A DNA stretch of 49,823 bases from the NCBI RefSeq assembly GCF_900108015.1, contig NZ_FNVP01000017.1:1-49823 (forward strand), written 5' to 3'. The notes under the pieces are model-generated. The model searched no databases and was not told the DNA's origin. It saw nothing but the letters and a program-made list of their open reading frames with translations. Shown here one piece after another: positions 8,176 to 16,891 of the stretch; positions within the stretch are counted from its first letter, which is position 1, and each line of letters begins with the position of its first letter. The DNA is from Flavobacterium urumqiense (GTDB lineage: Bacteria; Bacteroidota; Bacteroidia; Flavobacteriales; Flavobacteriaceae). The translations under genes were made by a program, and so were the position numbers.

Positions 8176-8959
8176 TTATATCAAAGAAATTATTAATTTA
8201 AGCCCAGAATACGGAGTGATTTTAGGATCAGGATTAGGAAGTTTTACGGATGAAATGAAGGTAGAATATACCCTGCCTTATAATGAAATTCCAAATTTTC
8301 CGGTATCGACAGTTCAAGGTCATAAAGGAGCATTAGTTTTTGGAACAATTGGAGAAAAGAAAGTGGTTGCTATGCAAGGACGATTTCATTTTTATGAGGG
8401 ATATTCTATGAAGGAAGTAACTTTTCCGGTGCGGGTGATGAAGTTTTTAGGTGTTGAAAAATTAATTGTTTCCAATGCTTCCGGTGGAGTAAATCCAAAT
8501 TTTAAAGTGGGGTCAATCGTCATTATTAAAGATCATATCAATATGACTCCCGAGCATCCGTTACGTGGAAAAAACGATGAACGTTTTGGACCTCGTTTTG
8601 TAAATATGAGCGAACCTTATTCGAGAAAGATGATTGCTAAGGCCAAAGAAATAGCATTGGATTTAAACATTGAAGTTTTTGACGGTATTTATTATGGACT
8701 ACAAGGACCAACTTTTGAAACTTTAGCGGAATATCGAATGGTAAAAATTCTTGGAGCAGATTGTGTAGGAATGTCAACCGTTCCCGAAGTAATCGTGGCG
8801 CGTCACATGGATCTTGAAACTTTCGGAATCTCTGTTATTACAGATATGGGAAATGAAGAAAGTATCGATACTATTTCGCATGATGAAGTATTGGAAGCAG
8901 CAAAAAAAGCAGAACCAATGGTACGAAGTCTAATCAAAGAATTGATTTTGAAATATTAG
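8147..8959 (+). CDS. Purine-nucleoside phosphorylase (trimeric, PNP/MtaP class)
   Basis: Cleaves purine nucleosides with phosphate to free base and (deoxy)ribose-1-phosphate for purine salvage. Family motifs are GSGLGSF with Ser28 (phosphate binding), VQGHKG, MQGRFHFYEGY (Arg79, His81, Tyr83), VSNASGGVNP, GPTFET and GMSTVPEV, over 270 residues. The start MWEQVQETVS is chosen because the next in-frame Met lies well inside the conserved core; this makes a 29-base overlap with lpxK and suggests translational coupling. Convergent with the histidine kinase gene, with only 6 bases between stops. Confidence 0.95.
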   Translation: MWEQVQETVSYIKEIINLSPEYGVILGSGLGSFTDEMKVEYTLPYNEIPNFPVSTVQGHKGALVFGTIGEKKVVAMQGRFHFYEGYSMKEVTFPVRVMKFLGVEKLIVSNASGGVNPNFKVGSIVIIKDHINMTPEHPLRGKNDERFGPRFVNMSEPYSRKMIAKAKEIALDLNIEVFDGIYYGLQGPTFETLAEYRMVKILGADCVGMSTVPEVIVARHMDLETFGISVITDMGNEESIDTISHDEVLEAAKKAEPMVRSLIKELILKY

Positions 8960-8965
8960 ATACCA

Positions 8966-11140
8966 TTAAACATAATTCGCAATTGTACTATAAAATTCTT
9001 CGGGAATGAATGGCTTTGTGATAACATCATTCATTCCAAAGGATAACAGGATTTCACGATTTTCATCTAACGATATGGCTGTAAGAGCAATAATTGGCGT
9101 TTTTTGATCAAATTTTCTAATTTGTTCCGTTGCTACCGTACCGTTTATACCCGGTAAATGAACATCCATCAGGATTAAGTCAAATTTATTGTTTCTGGCT
9201 GTTTCTATAGCTTCTTCGCCATTATCAATTATATCACAAATAATCCCTTTGTTTTCCAGCATTTTTGCAGAAACCATTTGGTTGATTTTATTATCTTCCA
9301 CTAAAAGAATTTTTTTATTCATTAAAACAGAATCATCGTAGGTTTTAATTCTTTCTTCCACTTTTAATAAATCGGAACCGATATTAAACTTTAGTTCAAA
9401 TGAAAAAGAGGATCCTTTTCCCACAACACTCTTTAGAGTGATACGACCACCAAGAGTTTTAATTATTTTTTTAACGATTGTCAATCCTAATCCAGTCCCT
9501 CCATATTTACGATTTACCTCTATTGAACCTTGAGAAAAACTATCAAAAACACTTTTTAATTTGTCTTCAGGAATTCCAATCCCGGTATCAGTCACTTCAA
9601 AATATATAGTAGCATTTTCGCTCTCCAGCAATTTTAGTTTTGTACTGACACTGACGATACCATTTTTGGTAAATTTTAAAGCATTATTAATCAAATTCAT
9701 CATTACCTGTGACAATTTTGTAGGGTCGCCAATCAAAAAATCAGGAATATCCGAATCAATTTTAAGAATAAATTTGTTGTTATTTATTAAGGCTAATTCT
9801 TTTAAAGAGTTTTGTATATTTTCTAATAATTGTTTAACATTGAAATTGATGTATTCTATTTCAAATTTATTAGAGTCAATTTTATTTATTTCCAGAATTT
9901 CATTTATAAACTTTGTCAGATAGTCCCCTGAAAATTTTAATGATGACAAGTAATTCATTTGTGATTTTTTTGGTTTTTCTTCCAATAATAAATGAGTAAT
10001 ACCATTTATGGCATTCAAAGGTGTGCGAAGTTCATGGCTTACCGTCGATAAAAATTCGGATCTTGCATTAGAGGCTTTCTCCGCTTTGTCTTTGGCGATT
10101 TCTAATTCTTTATTTTTTTCTTTTAACATCAGATTGGATTGAGTTCTGATGATATTATTTTTATATAAAGACAAACTCAATAAAGATAAAATCGAAATTA
10201 AAGAAATTGCAAGTATACTGATGAGTTTAGAGAATTTGTTAGCCTTTTCCTGCTGTTTATTTTTTGAATCGATTTGTGTAATTTCTTTTAATCGTTCGGA
10301 TTCTTTAAATTTATCGTAATCATCTATTTCGAGTCTTTTGTTATTTAAAATGGAAATACTCTCTTTTAGATTTAGATGTTGTTTCAAGTAGGAGTACGCA
10401 TTGTTTTTATCTAACATTTTATAGTGCACAGAACTTAATGCGAGCAAAACATTAGATTGTTGCTCTGTGTTTTTATTTTTAATGCTCAGTTCTAATGCTT
10501 TATTGAGATAATTTAAAGCTAAATTATTTCTGTCTTTCGTCTCTTCAATAGTGCCAATCTGGTATAGGGCTTCCGCTCTTGAATTCAATAATGTTTCGTT
10601 ATCCTGTTTGGCTATTATTGTTTTGAAAATTGCTGAAGCTAAATCATAATTTCCTTCAGACTTCCTTATTATGCCTTGTTGCAGGTTAAGTAAATTGCTT
10701 ATTTCCTCAGAGTCTGATCTTCTTAGTTCGGTAAGTATTGATTTTGTATTATTGAAAGAAATTTCGGCATCATTAAAATCTTTTTTTTCAATATAACTTA
10801 AGCCCAGATAATAAATACAATAAGCGTAATTGGAACTTGGTTCTAATTTTTTATAAAATTCAATGCTGTTATGAAAGGTTTTTATAGCATCATTATATTT
10901 TTTTAAATCAAAATATATTTTGCCTAATCTAAATGTTTGATCCGCCTGAGCTTCGATATTGCGTGTTACTTTCGAATAATTTATAGCTTTTTGTGTATAA
11001 AATAAAGCTTTTTTGTAACTATCCTCTTTGATGTTTAAGTTAGACAAATTAAGATAATACTGGATACTATCTGTTTTCTCATTGGTTTGAGAATACAGAA
11101 ACGAATTACAAAAAAAGATAAAAACAAAGAAGTACTTCAT
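8966..11140 (-). CDS. Hybrid sensor histidine kinase / response regulator with periplasmic TPR sensor
   Basis: A 724-residue membrane signalling protein. The order is a signal peptide (1-18, ending LYSQ), five or so TPR-like repeats (about 25-275), one transmembrane helix (about 304-326), a coiled coil (330-365), a HisKA domain with phospho-acceptor His369 in SHELRTPLN, a HATPase domain (NNALKFT, DTGIGI, GGTGLGL), and a C-terminal receiver with phospho-acceptor Asp659 (LILMDVHLPG) and Lys709. No DNA-binding output domain is present and no response-regulator gene lies next door, so the target and ligand are unknown. Downstream of gapA on the same strand with a 16-base gap. Confidence 0.93.
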   Translation of the reverse strand: MKYFFVFIFFCNSFLYSQTNEKTDSIQYYLNLSNLNIKEDSYKKALFYTQKAINYSKVTRNIEAQADQTFRLGKIYFDLKKYNDAIKTFHNSIEFYKKLEPSSNYAYCIYYLGLSYIEKKDFNDAEISFNNTKSILTELRRSDSEEISNLLNLQQGIIRKSEGNYDLASAIFKTIIAKQDNETLLNSRAEALYQIGTIEETKDRNNLALNYLNKALELSIKNKNTEQQSNVLLALSSVHYKMLDKNNAYSYLKQHLNLKESISILNNKRLEIDDYDKFKESERLKEITQIDSKNKQQEKANKFSKLISILAISLISILSLLSLSLYKNNIIRTQSNLMLKEKNKELEIAKDKAEKASNARSEFLSTVSHELRTPLNAINGITHLLLEEKPKKSQMNYLSSLKFSGDYLTKFINEILEINKIDSNKFEIEYINFNVKQLLENIQNSLKELALINNNKFILKIDSDIPDFLIGDPTKLSQVMMNLINNALKFTKNGIVSVSTKLKLLESENATIYFEVTDTGIGIPEDKLKSVFDSFSQGSIEVNRKYGGTGLGLTIVKKIIKTLGGRITLKSVVGKGSSFSFELKFNIGSDLLKVEERIKTYDDSVLMNKKILLVEDNKINQMVSAKMLENKGIICDIIDNGEEAIETARNNKFDLILMDVHLPGINGTVATEQIRKFDQKTPIIALTAISLDENREILLSFGMNDVITKPFIPEEFYSTIANYV

Positions 11141-11156
11141 TTATAGCTGAATTGTT

Positions 11157-12164
11157 TTATGTTTTATTTTTACGCTCCATCAAAAGTATCAAATCAATTA
11201 TTCGAGATGAATATCCTATTTCATTGTCGTACCATCCAACAACTTTTACCATTTTGTCAATAACAGAAGTCAATAGAGCATCAAATATACATGAATTTTT
11301 ATTACCAATTACATCTACAGAAACGATTGGATCTTCCGTGTAATCGAGAACTCCTTTTAAATTAGTTTGTGCTGCAATCTTGAAAGCAGCATTTATTTCA
11401 TTTATGGTGACTGCTCGTTTTACATTAAATGTAATATCGGTTAGAGAACCATCAGGAACGGGTACTCTAATTCCACATCCACCAATTTTCCCTTGTAAAT
11501 CAGGAAAAATTTTTGTCAATGCCTTAGCTGCACCTGTAGTTGTAGGAACTATTGATTGACTTGCACCTCGGGCCCTGCGTAAGTCTTTATGGGGCTGGTC
11601 ATGTAAACTTTGGTCGGTCGTATAAGAATGAATGGTTGTAATATAGGCTTGTTCGATTCCACAAAGTTCATCAATAACTTTCATCATTGGTGCGGCATTG
11701 TTTGTTGTGCAACTCGCATTAGAAACTATAGTTTCGGTACCGTCAAGAATGTTTTCGTTCACACCCAAAACGACAGTTTTTATAGTGTCAACCTCAGAAG
11801 GTGCGGAAAGAATTACTTTTTTGGCACCAGCCAAAATATGGGCATTTAGTTCTTCAAAAGTCTTAAATTTTCCAGTTGATTCAATTACACAATCTATATT
11901 TAGACTTTTCCAATCCAGTTTTGAAATACTTTTTTCATGAAAAAACAAAAAATGGTTTCCATCGATAGAAAAACCATTTTCATCCTCAATTACGTTATAG
12001 GGCAACACTCCGTGAATACTGTCGTATTTCACTAAATGGGCCATTGTTTTTGTATCGGCAATATCATTTATGGCAATCACTTCAATATCGGGATGGTTTA
12101 AAAGAAGCCGAAATAAATTTCTTCCTATTCTTCCAAAACCATTTATGGCAATTCTTGTTTTCAA
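11157..12164 (-). CDS. gapA: Type I glyceraldehyde-3-phosphate dehydrogenase
   Basis: Glycolytic enzyme oxidising glyceraldehyde-3-phosphate to 1,3-bisphosphoglycerate with NAD. Visible are the NAD-binding INGFGRIGRN, catalytic Cys152 in SNASCTTNN, His179 in HSYTTDQ, and the RRARGASQSIVPTTTGAAKA segment; 335 residues is standard. The start codon is TTG at 12162-12164: an in-frame TAA lies two codons upstream and no Met occurs before the conserved Rossmann strand, so no ATG start is possible. Many flavobacteria carry two gap genes; this is the shorter type and could serve either glycolysis or gluconeogenesis. Confidence 0.95.
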   Translation of the reverse strand: MKTRIAINGFGRIGRNLFRLLLNHPDIEVIAINDIADTKTMAHLVKYDSIHGVLPYNVIEDENGFSIDGNHFLFFHEKSISKLDWKSLNIDCVIESTGKFKTFEELNAHILAGAKKVILSAPSEVDTIKTVVLGVNENILDGTETIVSNASCTTNNAAPMMKVIDELCGIEQAYITTIHSYTTDQSLHDQPHKDLRRARGASQSIVPTTTGAAKALTKIFPDLQGKIGGCGIRVPVPDGSLTDITFNVKRAVTINEINAAFKIAAQTNLKGVLDYTEDPIVSVDVIGNKNSCIFDALLTSVIDKMVKVVGWYDNEIGYSSRIIDLILLMERKNKT

Positions 12165-12183
12165 ATTTTAGTTTACTGTTTGA

Positions 12184-12229
12184 AGTTTGAAGTTCAAGGT
12201 TAAAAAACTTTAAACCTTAAACTTTAAAC
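12184..12229. repeat. Intergenic run of TTTAAAG/TTGAAGT-like words with an imperfect inverted repeat
   Basis: The gap between lipA and gapA is made of repeated TTTGAAG, TTCAAGG, CTTTAAAC and CTTAAAC words. On the minus strand, AAGTTTAAGGTT can pair with AACCTTGAACTT (one G-U pair). No T-tract follows. The composition resembles the gaps at 1526-1569, 1636-1660 and 31380-31450. Confidence 0.5.
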
Positions 12230-12235
12230 CAAATT

Positions 12236-13105
12236 TTATAGAATGTGTTTCTGCGCTTTGTAAGAAGAACGAACTAACGGACCGCTTTCTACATGACGGA
12301 AACCCAATTCCAAACCATATTTTTCATATATCGCAAATTGATCTGGTGTTATGAACTCTTTTACAGGCAGATGTTTTTTACTAGGTTGCAAGTATTGACC
12401 TATAGTAACAATATCTACATTTGCATCGCGCAAATCTCTCATTGTTTGAAAAACTTCCTCTGCTTTTTCTCCAAGTCCAAGCATAATTCCAGATTTAGTT
12501 CTGTTAATACCTTTTTCTTTTAAGTATCTCAAAACTTCCAAACTTCTATCATATTTGGCCTGAATACGTACTTCACGAGTCAATCTACGAACAGTTTCTA
12601 CATTATGCGAAACTACTTCGGGATTGGCCTCCACGATTCTATCAATATTTCTTTCGATACCTTGAAAATCAGGAATCAAAGTTTCCAGAGTGGTATTAGG
12701 ATTCATTCTGCGGATAGCTTTAACAGTTTCGATCCAAATAATAGATCCCCCATCTTTCAAATCATCTCTGTCTACGCTGGTAATAACGGCGTGTTTAATG
12801 TTCATGATTTTTATGGAGCGCGCCACTTTTTCAGGCTCATCCCAATCTACGGTTTCTGGTCTTCCGGTTTTTACACCGCAAAAACCACAAGAGCGGGTAC
12901 AAATATTTCCCAAAATCATAAATGTAGCAGTTCCTTCTCCCCAGCATTCCCCCATATTGGGACAACTTCCTGAGGTACAAATCGTATTAAGACTATATTT
13001 ATCAACTAAGCCACGCAGTTCTGTGTATTTTTGGCCAATTGGAAGTTTTACCTTCAACCATTTCGGTTTTCCAATCGGTAAAGTATTTTCTAAAACAGTT
13101 TCCAT
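12236..13105 (-). CDS. lipA: Lipoyl synthase LipA
   Basis: Radical SAM enzyme that inserts two sulfurs into octanoyl groups on lipoyl domains. Both Fe-S clusters are readable: the auxiliary cluster Cys43-x4-Cys48-x5-Cys54 ([12 protein letters not shown]) and the radical SAM cluster Cys69-x3-Cys73-x2-Cys76 (CTRSCGFC). The C-terminal RSSY motif (VRSSYKA) that ligates the auxiliary cluster is intact. Length is 289 aa, normal. Preceded by a good -7 box, so probably transcribed on its own. Confidence 0.98.
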   Translation of the reverse strand: METVLENTLPIGKPKWLKVKLPIGQKYTELRGLVDKYSLNTICTSGSCPNMGECWGEGTATFMILGNICTRSCGFCGVKTGRPETVDWDEPEKVARSIKIMNIKHAVITSVDRDDLKDGGSIIWIETVKAIRRMNPNTTLETLIPDFQGIERNIDRIVEANPEVVSHNVETVRRLTREVRIQAKYDRSLEVLRYLKEKGINRTKSGIMLGLGEKAEEVFQTMRDLRDANVDIVTIGQYLQPSKKHLPVKEFITPDQFAIYEKYGLELGFRHVESGPLVRSSYKAQKHIL

Positions 13106-13123
13106 ATATCAATTTTCAAAGCA

Positions 13124-13131
13124 CAAAGATA
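13124..13131 (-). promoter_or_regulatory. -7 promoter box upstream of lipA
   Basis: On the minus strand the sequence reads TATCTTTG, a full match to TAnnTTTG, 18 bases before the lipA ATG. No TTTG -33 element is visible upstream. Confidence 0.55.
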
Positions 13132-13446
13132 AGGAATGTAGTTTATTTGTAGATTCGTTTATTTGTTTATTTAAAGGAAGGAAAATAGAAGATTTTGGAG
13201 CAGAATATTCGGTTTTTTTAAGAAATAGTTGTCCTGCTTTCCGTTCTATTTACTCTAATTGTTTGTCCCTCACAATTACAGCGCGGGATGCTCCCAAGGC
13301 TTCGGGGCAAATAAAGGCTAAAGTAGTACTTTTTTGTCGTTTCAACAGTGTAAAATGCGGCAGTCATTTTTTACAAACGTATATTTCAGAAACTAATTTT
13401 CAACAGAAAAGCAGAATCTTTCGACGCTGCTTTTCTTATTTTGTAA
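13132..13446. other. Gene-free stretch between lipA and the TonB-like gene
   Basis: About 315 bases without a credible gene. A G/C-richer block at about 13228-13325 (TCCTGCTTTCCGTTCTAT, ACAGCGCGGGATG, GGCTTCGGGGC) stands out from the AT-rich surroundings. It resembles, from memory, a dispersed non-coding element common in Flavobacterium intergenic regions, here degenerate. The plus-strand open frame across it is antisense to lipA and not credible. Confidence 0.35.
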
Positions 13447-14268
13447 TTAATCCATTTGGACTGTAATGGGTAGATTATAGGCAGTTCGTACTGGTTTTGA
13501 ACCAATCATTCCCGGTGACCATTTTGTTTTCAATGATTTCAATACTCTTATAGCTTCTTTGCCTAATCCATAACCAGGATCCCTTTTTACTTGGATATCA
13601 GTCATGCTGCCGTCTTTTTCAATTACAAAGGAAACATCAACACGAATAGTGTTACCACCATCAATTTCTCGTTTTTCAAAATTATTTCCAACATAAGTAT
13701 AAAACTTATTTATTCCTCCCGGGAATTCAGGAAGTTTATCTAGCGCAACACTAGCTACAATAGTATTTCTTGGGTCAACAGGATTGTCAGTTGTTGTTCC
13801 TTGCCCGTTGGAGGAAGTCGGATTTACTCCAATGGCAGGTGTTTCTTCAGTAGTTGTATTTGTAACCGTAGCATTATCCGTGTTCGTGGCTTTGTCTTGG
13901 TTCGCTTGTTGTGCTTGTACAATTTCAGGATTCACAAGTTGGTCACTTTGAATAGGTGCTTCGGTATTCTTTGTTTTAACTTCGGGAAAAATTGGTTTTT
14001 CTGTCTCCTGAAGTTGATTGGGTATAACGTCAGTTACGTTGACTATGGTATTTGTGAGATCGGGTAGTGTTATCCTATTTTCAGGATTAAAATAATTTAG
14101 AATTATAGGAATGCTCAACACGGATGTTAAAAGCAAAATTCCCATAAAGAAAGCGAACAAAGAAGTTTTAGTGCTTTCTTTGCGCAATTGATACGCTCCG
14201 TATTCTTTATTTTTATATTGAAAAACAAGATCAATCCAGCTGGTTTCGTAAATACTTAATTTTGACAT
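13447..14268 (-). CDS. TonB-like energy transducer protein
   Basis: A 273-residue envelope protein. The N-terminal cytoplasmic segment YKNKEYGAYQLRKE is typical of Bacteroidota TonB proteins, followed by one transmembrane helix (about 36-60), a low-complexity Thr/Asn/Pro/Gln periplasmic linker (about 80-165) and a C-terminal TonB domain (about 175-273, VSFVIEKDGSMTDIQVKRD ... PVRTAYNLPITVQMD). It would couple proton-motive force via ExbB/ExbD to outer-membrane receptors, but no exbBD or receptor gene is adjacent, so its partner is unknown. It lies 150 bases downstream of the ECF sigma gene on the same strand. Confidence 0.9.
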   Translation of the reverse strand: MSKLSIYETSWIDLVFQYKNKEYGAYQLRKESTKTSLFAFFMGILLLTSVLSIPIILNYFNPENRITLPDLTNTIVNVTDVIPNQLQETEKPIFPEVKTKNTEAPIQSDQLVNPEIVQAQQANQDKATNTDNATVTNTTTEETPAIGVNPTSSNGQGTTTDNPVDPRNTIVASVALDKLPEFPGGINKFYTYVGNNFEKREIDGGNTIRVDVSFVIEKDGSMTDIQVKRDPGYGLGKEAIRVLKSLKTKWSPGMIGSKPVRTAYNLPITVQMD

Positions 14269-14420
14269 GGTTTATGGATTTAATGGTTAAGTATCAGTTA
14301 AATCATACGCGTATGTTGTTTTAATTAACAACGTAAATAACAGGAATTGTAGTATGTAAATAGAGAAGTTTTTTAGTTTATTTTTAAATAGCGATCTAAT
14401 TAACCGCAAAAACAGAAATA

Positions 14421-14972
14421 CTATCTTTTATTCTGAATGATTTCTGCCAATAGTTTCTTGGCGCGGAGGAGTTTTATTTTTATATTACTCAAGGGTTCAC
14501 CAATTTTATTGGCAATTTCCTGATAAGTCATTTCCTGAAAATAACGAAGTTGAATTACTTCTTGATAATGCGGTTTAAGCTCTTTGATGAACCGAAGTAA
14601 CTGAGAAAGATTCTGTTCCGTAATCAATTCATCTTCGGCCGATGGAGTAGTGTCAGCAATATTATAGGCTTGTTGGTCTTCTTCATCTGTAATTTCGACA
14701 AAAAGACTTGATTTCTTTTTTCGAAGTAAATCGATGTGGACATTTTTTGCAATAGCAATAAGCCAAGTATTAAACTGAAATTCCGAATTATAAGTTGCTA
14801 TTTTGTCAAAGGCTTTCGAAAAAGTTTCAATAGTGATATCCTCAGCATTGGTTTCGTTTTCCGTGCGTTTTAGCATGAAACCATACACTTCGTTCCAGTA
14901 ATAATTCAATAGAAAAGTGAAGGCAACTTGGTCACCTTGTTTCGCTTTTTCTATTTGTTTGTTTATTTCCAA
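14421..14972 (-). CDS. ECF-type RNA polymerase sigma-70 factor
   Basis: A 183-residue group 4 sigma factor. Region 2 spans about 10-85 (AFTFLLNYYWNEVYGFMLKR ... FNTWLIAIAKNVHIDLLRKK) and region 4 about 125-175 with the helix-turn-helix MTYQEIANKIGEPLSNIKIK. The start is TTG at 14970-14972, overlapping the stop of the glycosyltransferase gene: an in-frame TAA lies upstream and there is no ATG before the conserved region 2. No FecR-like anti-sigma gene is adjacent, so control is unclear; translation is probably coupled to the glycosyltransferase. Confidence 0.93.
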   Translation of the reverse strand: MEINKQIEKAKQGDQVAFTFLLNYYWNEVYGFMLKRTENETNAEDITIETFSKAFDKIATYNSEFQFNTWLIAIAKNVHIDLLRKKKSSLFVEITDEEDQQAYNIADTTPSAEDELITEQNLSQLLRFIKELKPHYQEVIQLRYFQEMTYQEIANKIGEPLSNIKIKLLRAKKLLAEIIQNKR

Positions 14973-16069
14973 TGTACCGGTTTTGAGAATGTATTTGTTA
15001 TAAAGATATTAATTTGTGTGAATATAAGTACTAATTCGATTATTGGATACCAATATACCACATCTTTTTCTTTTAATTTCCCTGCCGAAAACCCAATAAC
15101 GATCCAGGCTGTAATATATCGCAGGCAAAATAAGCCTAATACTATCATCCACTGAAACTGAAAAGCTAGTAATACGATGGCCAGTAGTATAAAAAGCAAC
15201 TGCGAGCAATAGAATATTCCTAACTGAAATTTATCGAACTTTTTGTAATAGTTTGCCGTAGCAATATGTCTTCTTTTTTGTATGATCCAGTCTTTGTAAG
15301 TTGTTTTTGGCTTAGAATAAGTGAAACTTTCAGGCATAAATGCAATGGTAGTGTTTCTTGCGTTTGCAGCTTGATTGACAAATAAATCATCATCACCGGA
15401 ACGAACTTTCATGTGTTCTATGAAACCATTTACATTAAAAAACTCTTCTTTTTTATACGCTAGATTCCTACCTACGCCCATATACGGATGACCCATTTTT
15501 GCCCAGGAAAAATATTGAATGGCTGTAAGTAAAGTTTCAAAACGAATTATTTTATTCAGAAATGAATTAGCGATTTTCTCATATTTACCATAGCCCAAAA
15601 CAATTGTTTTTTGCATTGTAAATTGAGAACTCATTGCGGTAATCCATTCTTTTGATGTAGGATAGCAATCAGCATCGGTAAATAATAGATATTCTTTTTT
15701 TGCAGCCTTTATTCCTAACGTTAATGCGTATTTTTTGTTGCCCCAAAAAGCTTCATTATTTTGCACTTTTACCAAACGTATATTTGGATATTGTTTTTCA
15801 AAACCTTCAAATATAGCTAAGGTATTATCATTTGATGCATCGTCAATTAAGACAATTTCAAAATCTGGATAGTTTTGTTCAGCGAGTAACGGAATAAAAT
15901 TTATTACGTTTTCTTCTTCGTTTTTGGCACAAATAATAACCGATATCGGAATTTTTTTGGGCGTTATCTTCTGAACTTTTGCGAAAGCAAATTTCCCGAA
16001 AAAACCTAAATAAAATAAAATCTGAACGGCAACAATAAAAATAAAAAAGTAAAGAATGATTATAAGCAT
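14963..16069 (-). CDS. Membrane glycosyltransferase family 2
   Basis: A 368-residue GT-A glycosyltransferase. It has an N-terminal transmembrane helix (2-23), nucleotide-sugar binding strand ISVIICAKNEEENV (about 42-55), DDASNDNT (76-83), the metal-binding DAD at 132-134 (TDADCYP), an acceptor-side RSGDDDLFVNQ motif, and two to three C-terminal transmembrane helices (about 280-350). The architecture resembles processive polysaccharide synthases, with a QKRRH-type motif in place of QRxRW. Substrate unknown. Co-transcribed with the sigma factor, with which it overlaps by 10 bases. Confidence 0.88.
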   Translation of the reverse strand: MLIIILYFFIFIVAVQILFYLGFFGKFAFAKVQKITPKKIPISVIICAKNEEENVINFIPLLAEQNYPDFEIVLIDDASNDNTLAIFEGFEKQYPNIRLVKVQNNEAFWGNKKYALTLGIKAAKKEYLLFTDADCYPTSKEWITAMSSQFTMQKTIVLGYGKYEKIANSFLNKIIRFETLLTAIQYFSWAKMGHPYMGVGRNLAYKKEEFFNVNGFIEHMKVRSGDDDLFVNQAANARNTTIAFMPESFTYSKPKTTYKDWIIQKRRHIATANYYKKFDKFQLGIFYCSQLLFILLAIVLLAFQFQWMIVLGLFCLRYITAWIVIGFSAGKLKEKDVVYWYPIIELVLIFTQINIFITNTFSKPVHWK

Positions 16070-16111
16070 CGGAGTTTAATGAGTTTCTAATCCCACAATT
16101 TCGGGAGAATG

Positions 16112-16119
16112 CAAAGGTA
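16112..16119 (-). promoter_or_regulatory. -7 promoter box upstream of the GT2 gene
   Basis: The minus strand reads TACCTTTG, matching TAnnTTTG, 42 bases before the ATG of the glycosyltransferase. This would drive the glycosyltransferase-sigma operon. No clear -33 element. Confidence 0.5.
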
Positions 16120-16169
16120 TGAATAGAAATTATGAATTGTTAATCATAAACGGTGAATTTTAAAAGAAT

Positions 16170-16784
16170 TTATCGTGGACATTTCTTCATTTCATTTGCG
16201 ACAGCAATGGACTGATTTTTATTAGTTTTTTCCAACTCAGAAATGATGTTTTGATAGTTTTTATCGTCACGGTTTTGAGACATTTTTTGTTGTGCCTGAA
16301 TTTCTTCGATTTCTATTTCAAAAGCTACAATTCCTCGACTTTGCATCATGGTTTTCTCAGATAAATCTTCTATTCGGACAGGATTCTGTGAATTTTGTTC
16401 GTATTTATCGACTAGTTTTTTCAATGATTCGATAACTGCATCCCCTTCGATAATTTTTATTTTTCCGTAAACATGAACTGCAATATAATTCCATGTTGGT
16501 ACATTTTCGTGATCATACCAAGACGGAGAGATGTAAGAATGTGGTCCTGAAAAAACGGCTAATATTTGGTCATTCTCCGCGAAACCTTTCCATTGTGGGT
16601 TTTCTTTAGAAATATGTCCTTCTAAAATTGTTTTTCCTTCTTTATTGATACCCAGTTCTAACGGAATATGAGTTGCCCACAATTTTCCATTGGTTTGATT
16701 GATTAGAATACCAAAGCTATTTTCTCTTAGAAAAGCGGTAATGGATTCTTGATTTTCGTTTTTGTAGATATCTGGAATGTACAT
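16170..16784 (-). CDS. PaiB-like FMN-binding negative transcriptional regulator family protein
   Basis: Split-barrel FMN-binding protein of the PaiB family (B. subtilis PaiB represses sporulation and protease genes; direct action in Bacteroidota is untested). Recognisable segments are MYIPDIYKN, the FGILINQ and LWATHIPLEL strands, and GPHSYISPSWYDHENVPTWNYIAVHVYG, the family signature. I chose the ATG at 16784 (204 aa) because the family normally begins MYIP and a near -7 box TAAATTTT lies just upstream. A longer frame opens with ATG at 16823, adding 13 residues. Confidence 0.88.
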   Translation of the reverse strand: MYIPDIYKNENQESITAFLRENSFGILINQTNGKLWATHIPLELGINKEGKTILEGHISKENPQWKGFAENDQILAVFSGPHSYISPSWYDHENVPTWNYIAVHVYGKIKIIEGDAVIESLKKLVDKYEQNSQNPVRIEDLSEKTMMQSRGIVAFEIEIEEIQAQQKMSQNRDDKNYQNIISELEKTNKNQSIAVANEMKKCPR

Positions 16785-16891
16785 ATTTGAAAATTTAGGT
16801 TTTTTAATGTTAGAATTAATCATAAATTACTAGATATGAATTACATCAGTTTGCTAGCTAATAATCTAAGGAGTATAACAATCTATTTTTA

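Noticed and set aside
12690..13466. 258-residue open frame on the plus strand across lipA and the following gap
   Set aside because: It is antisense to the unmistakable lipA gene, has no recognisable motif, and its codon pattern is the mirror of lipA. A shadow frame.
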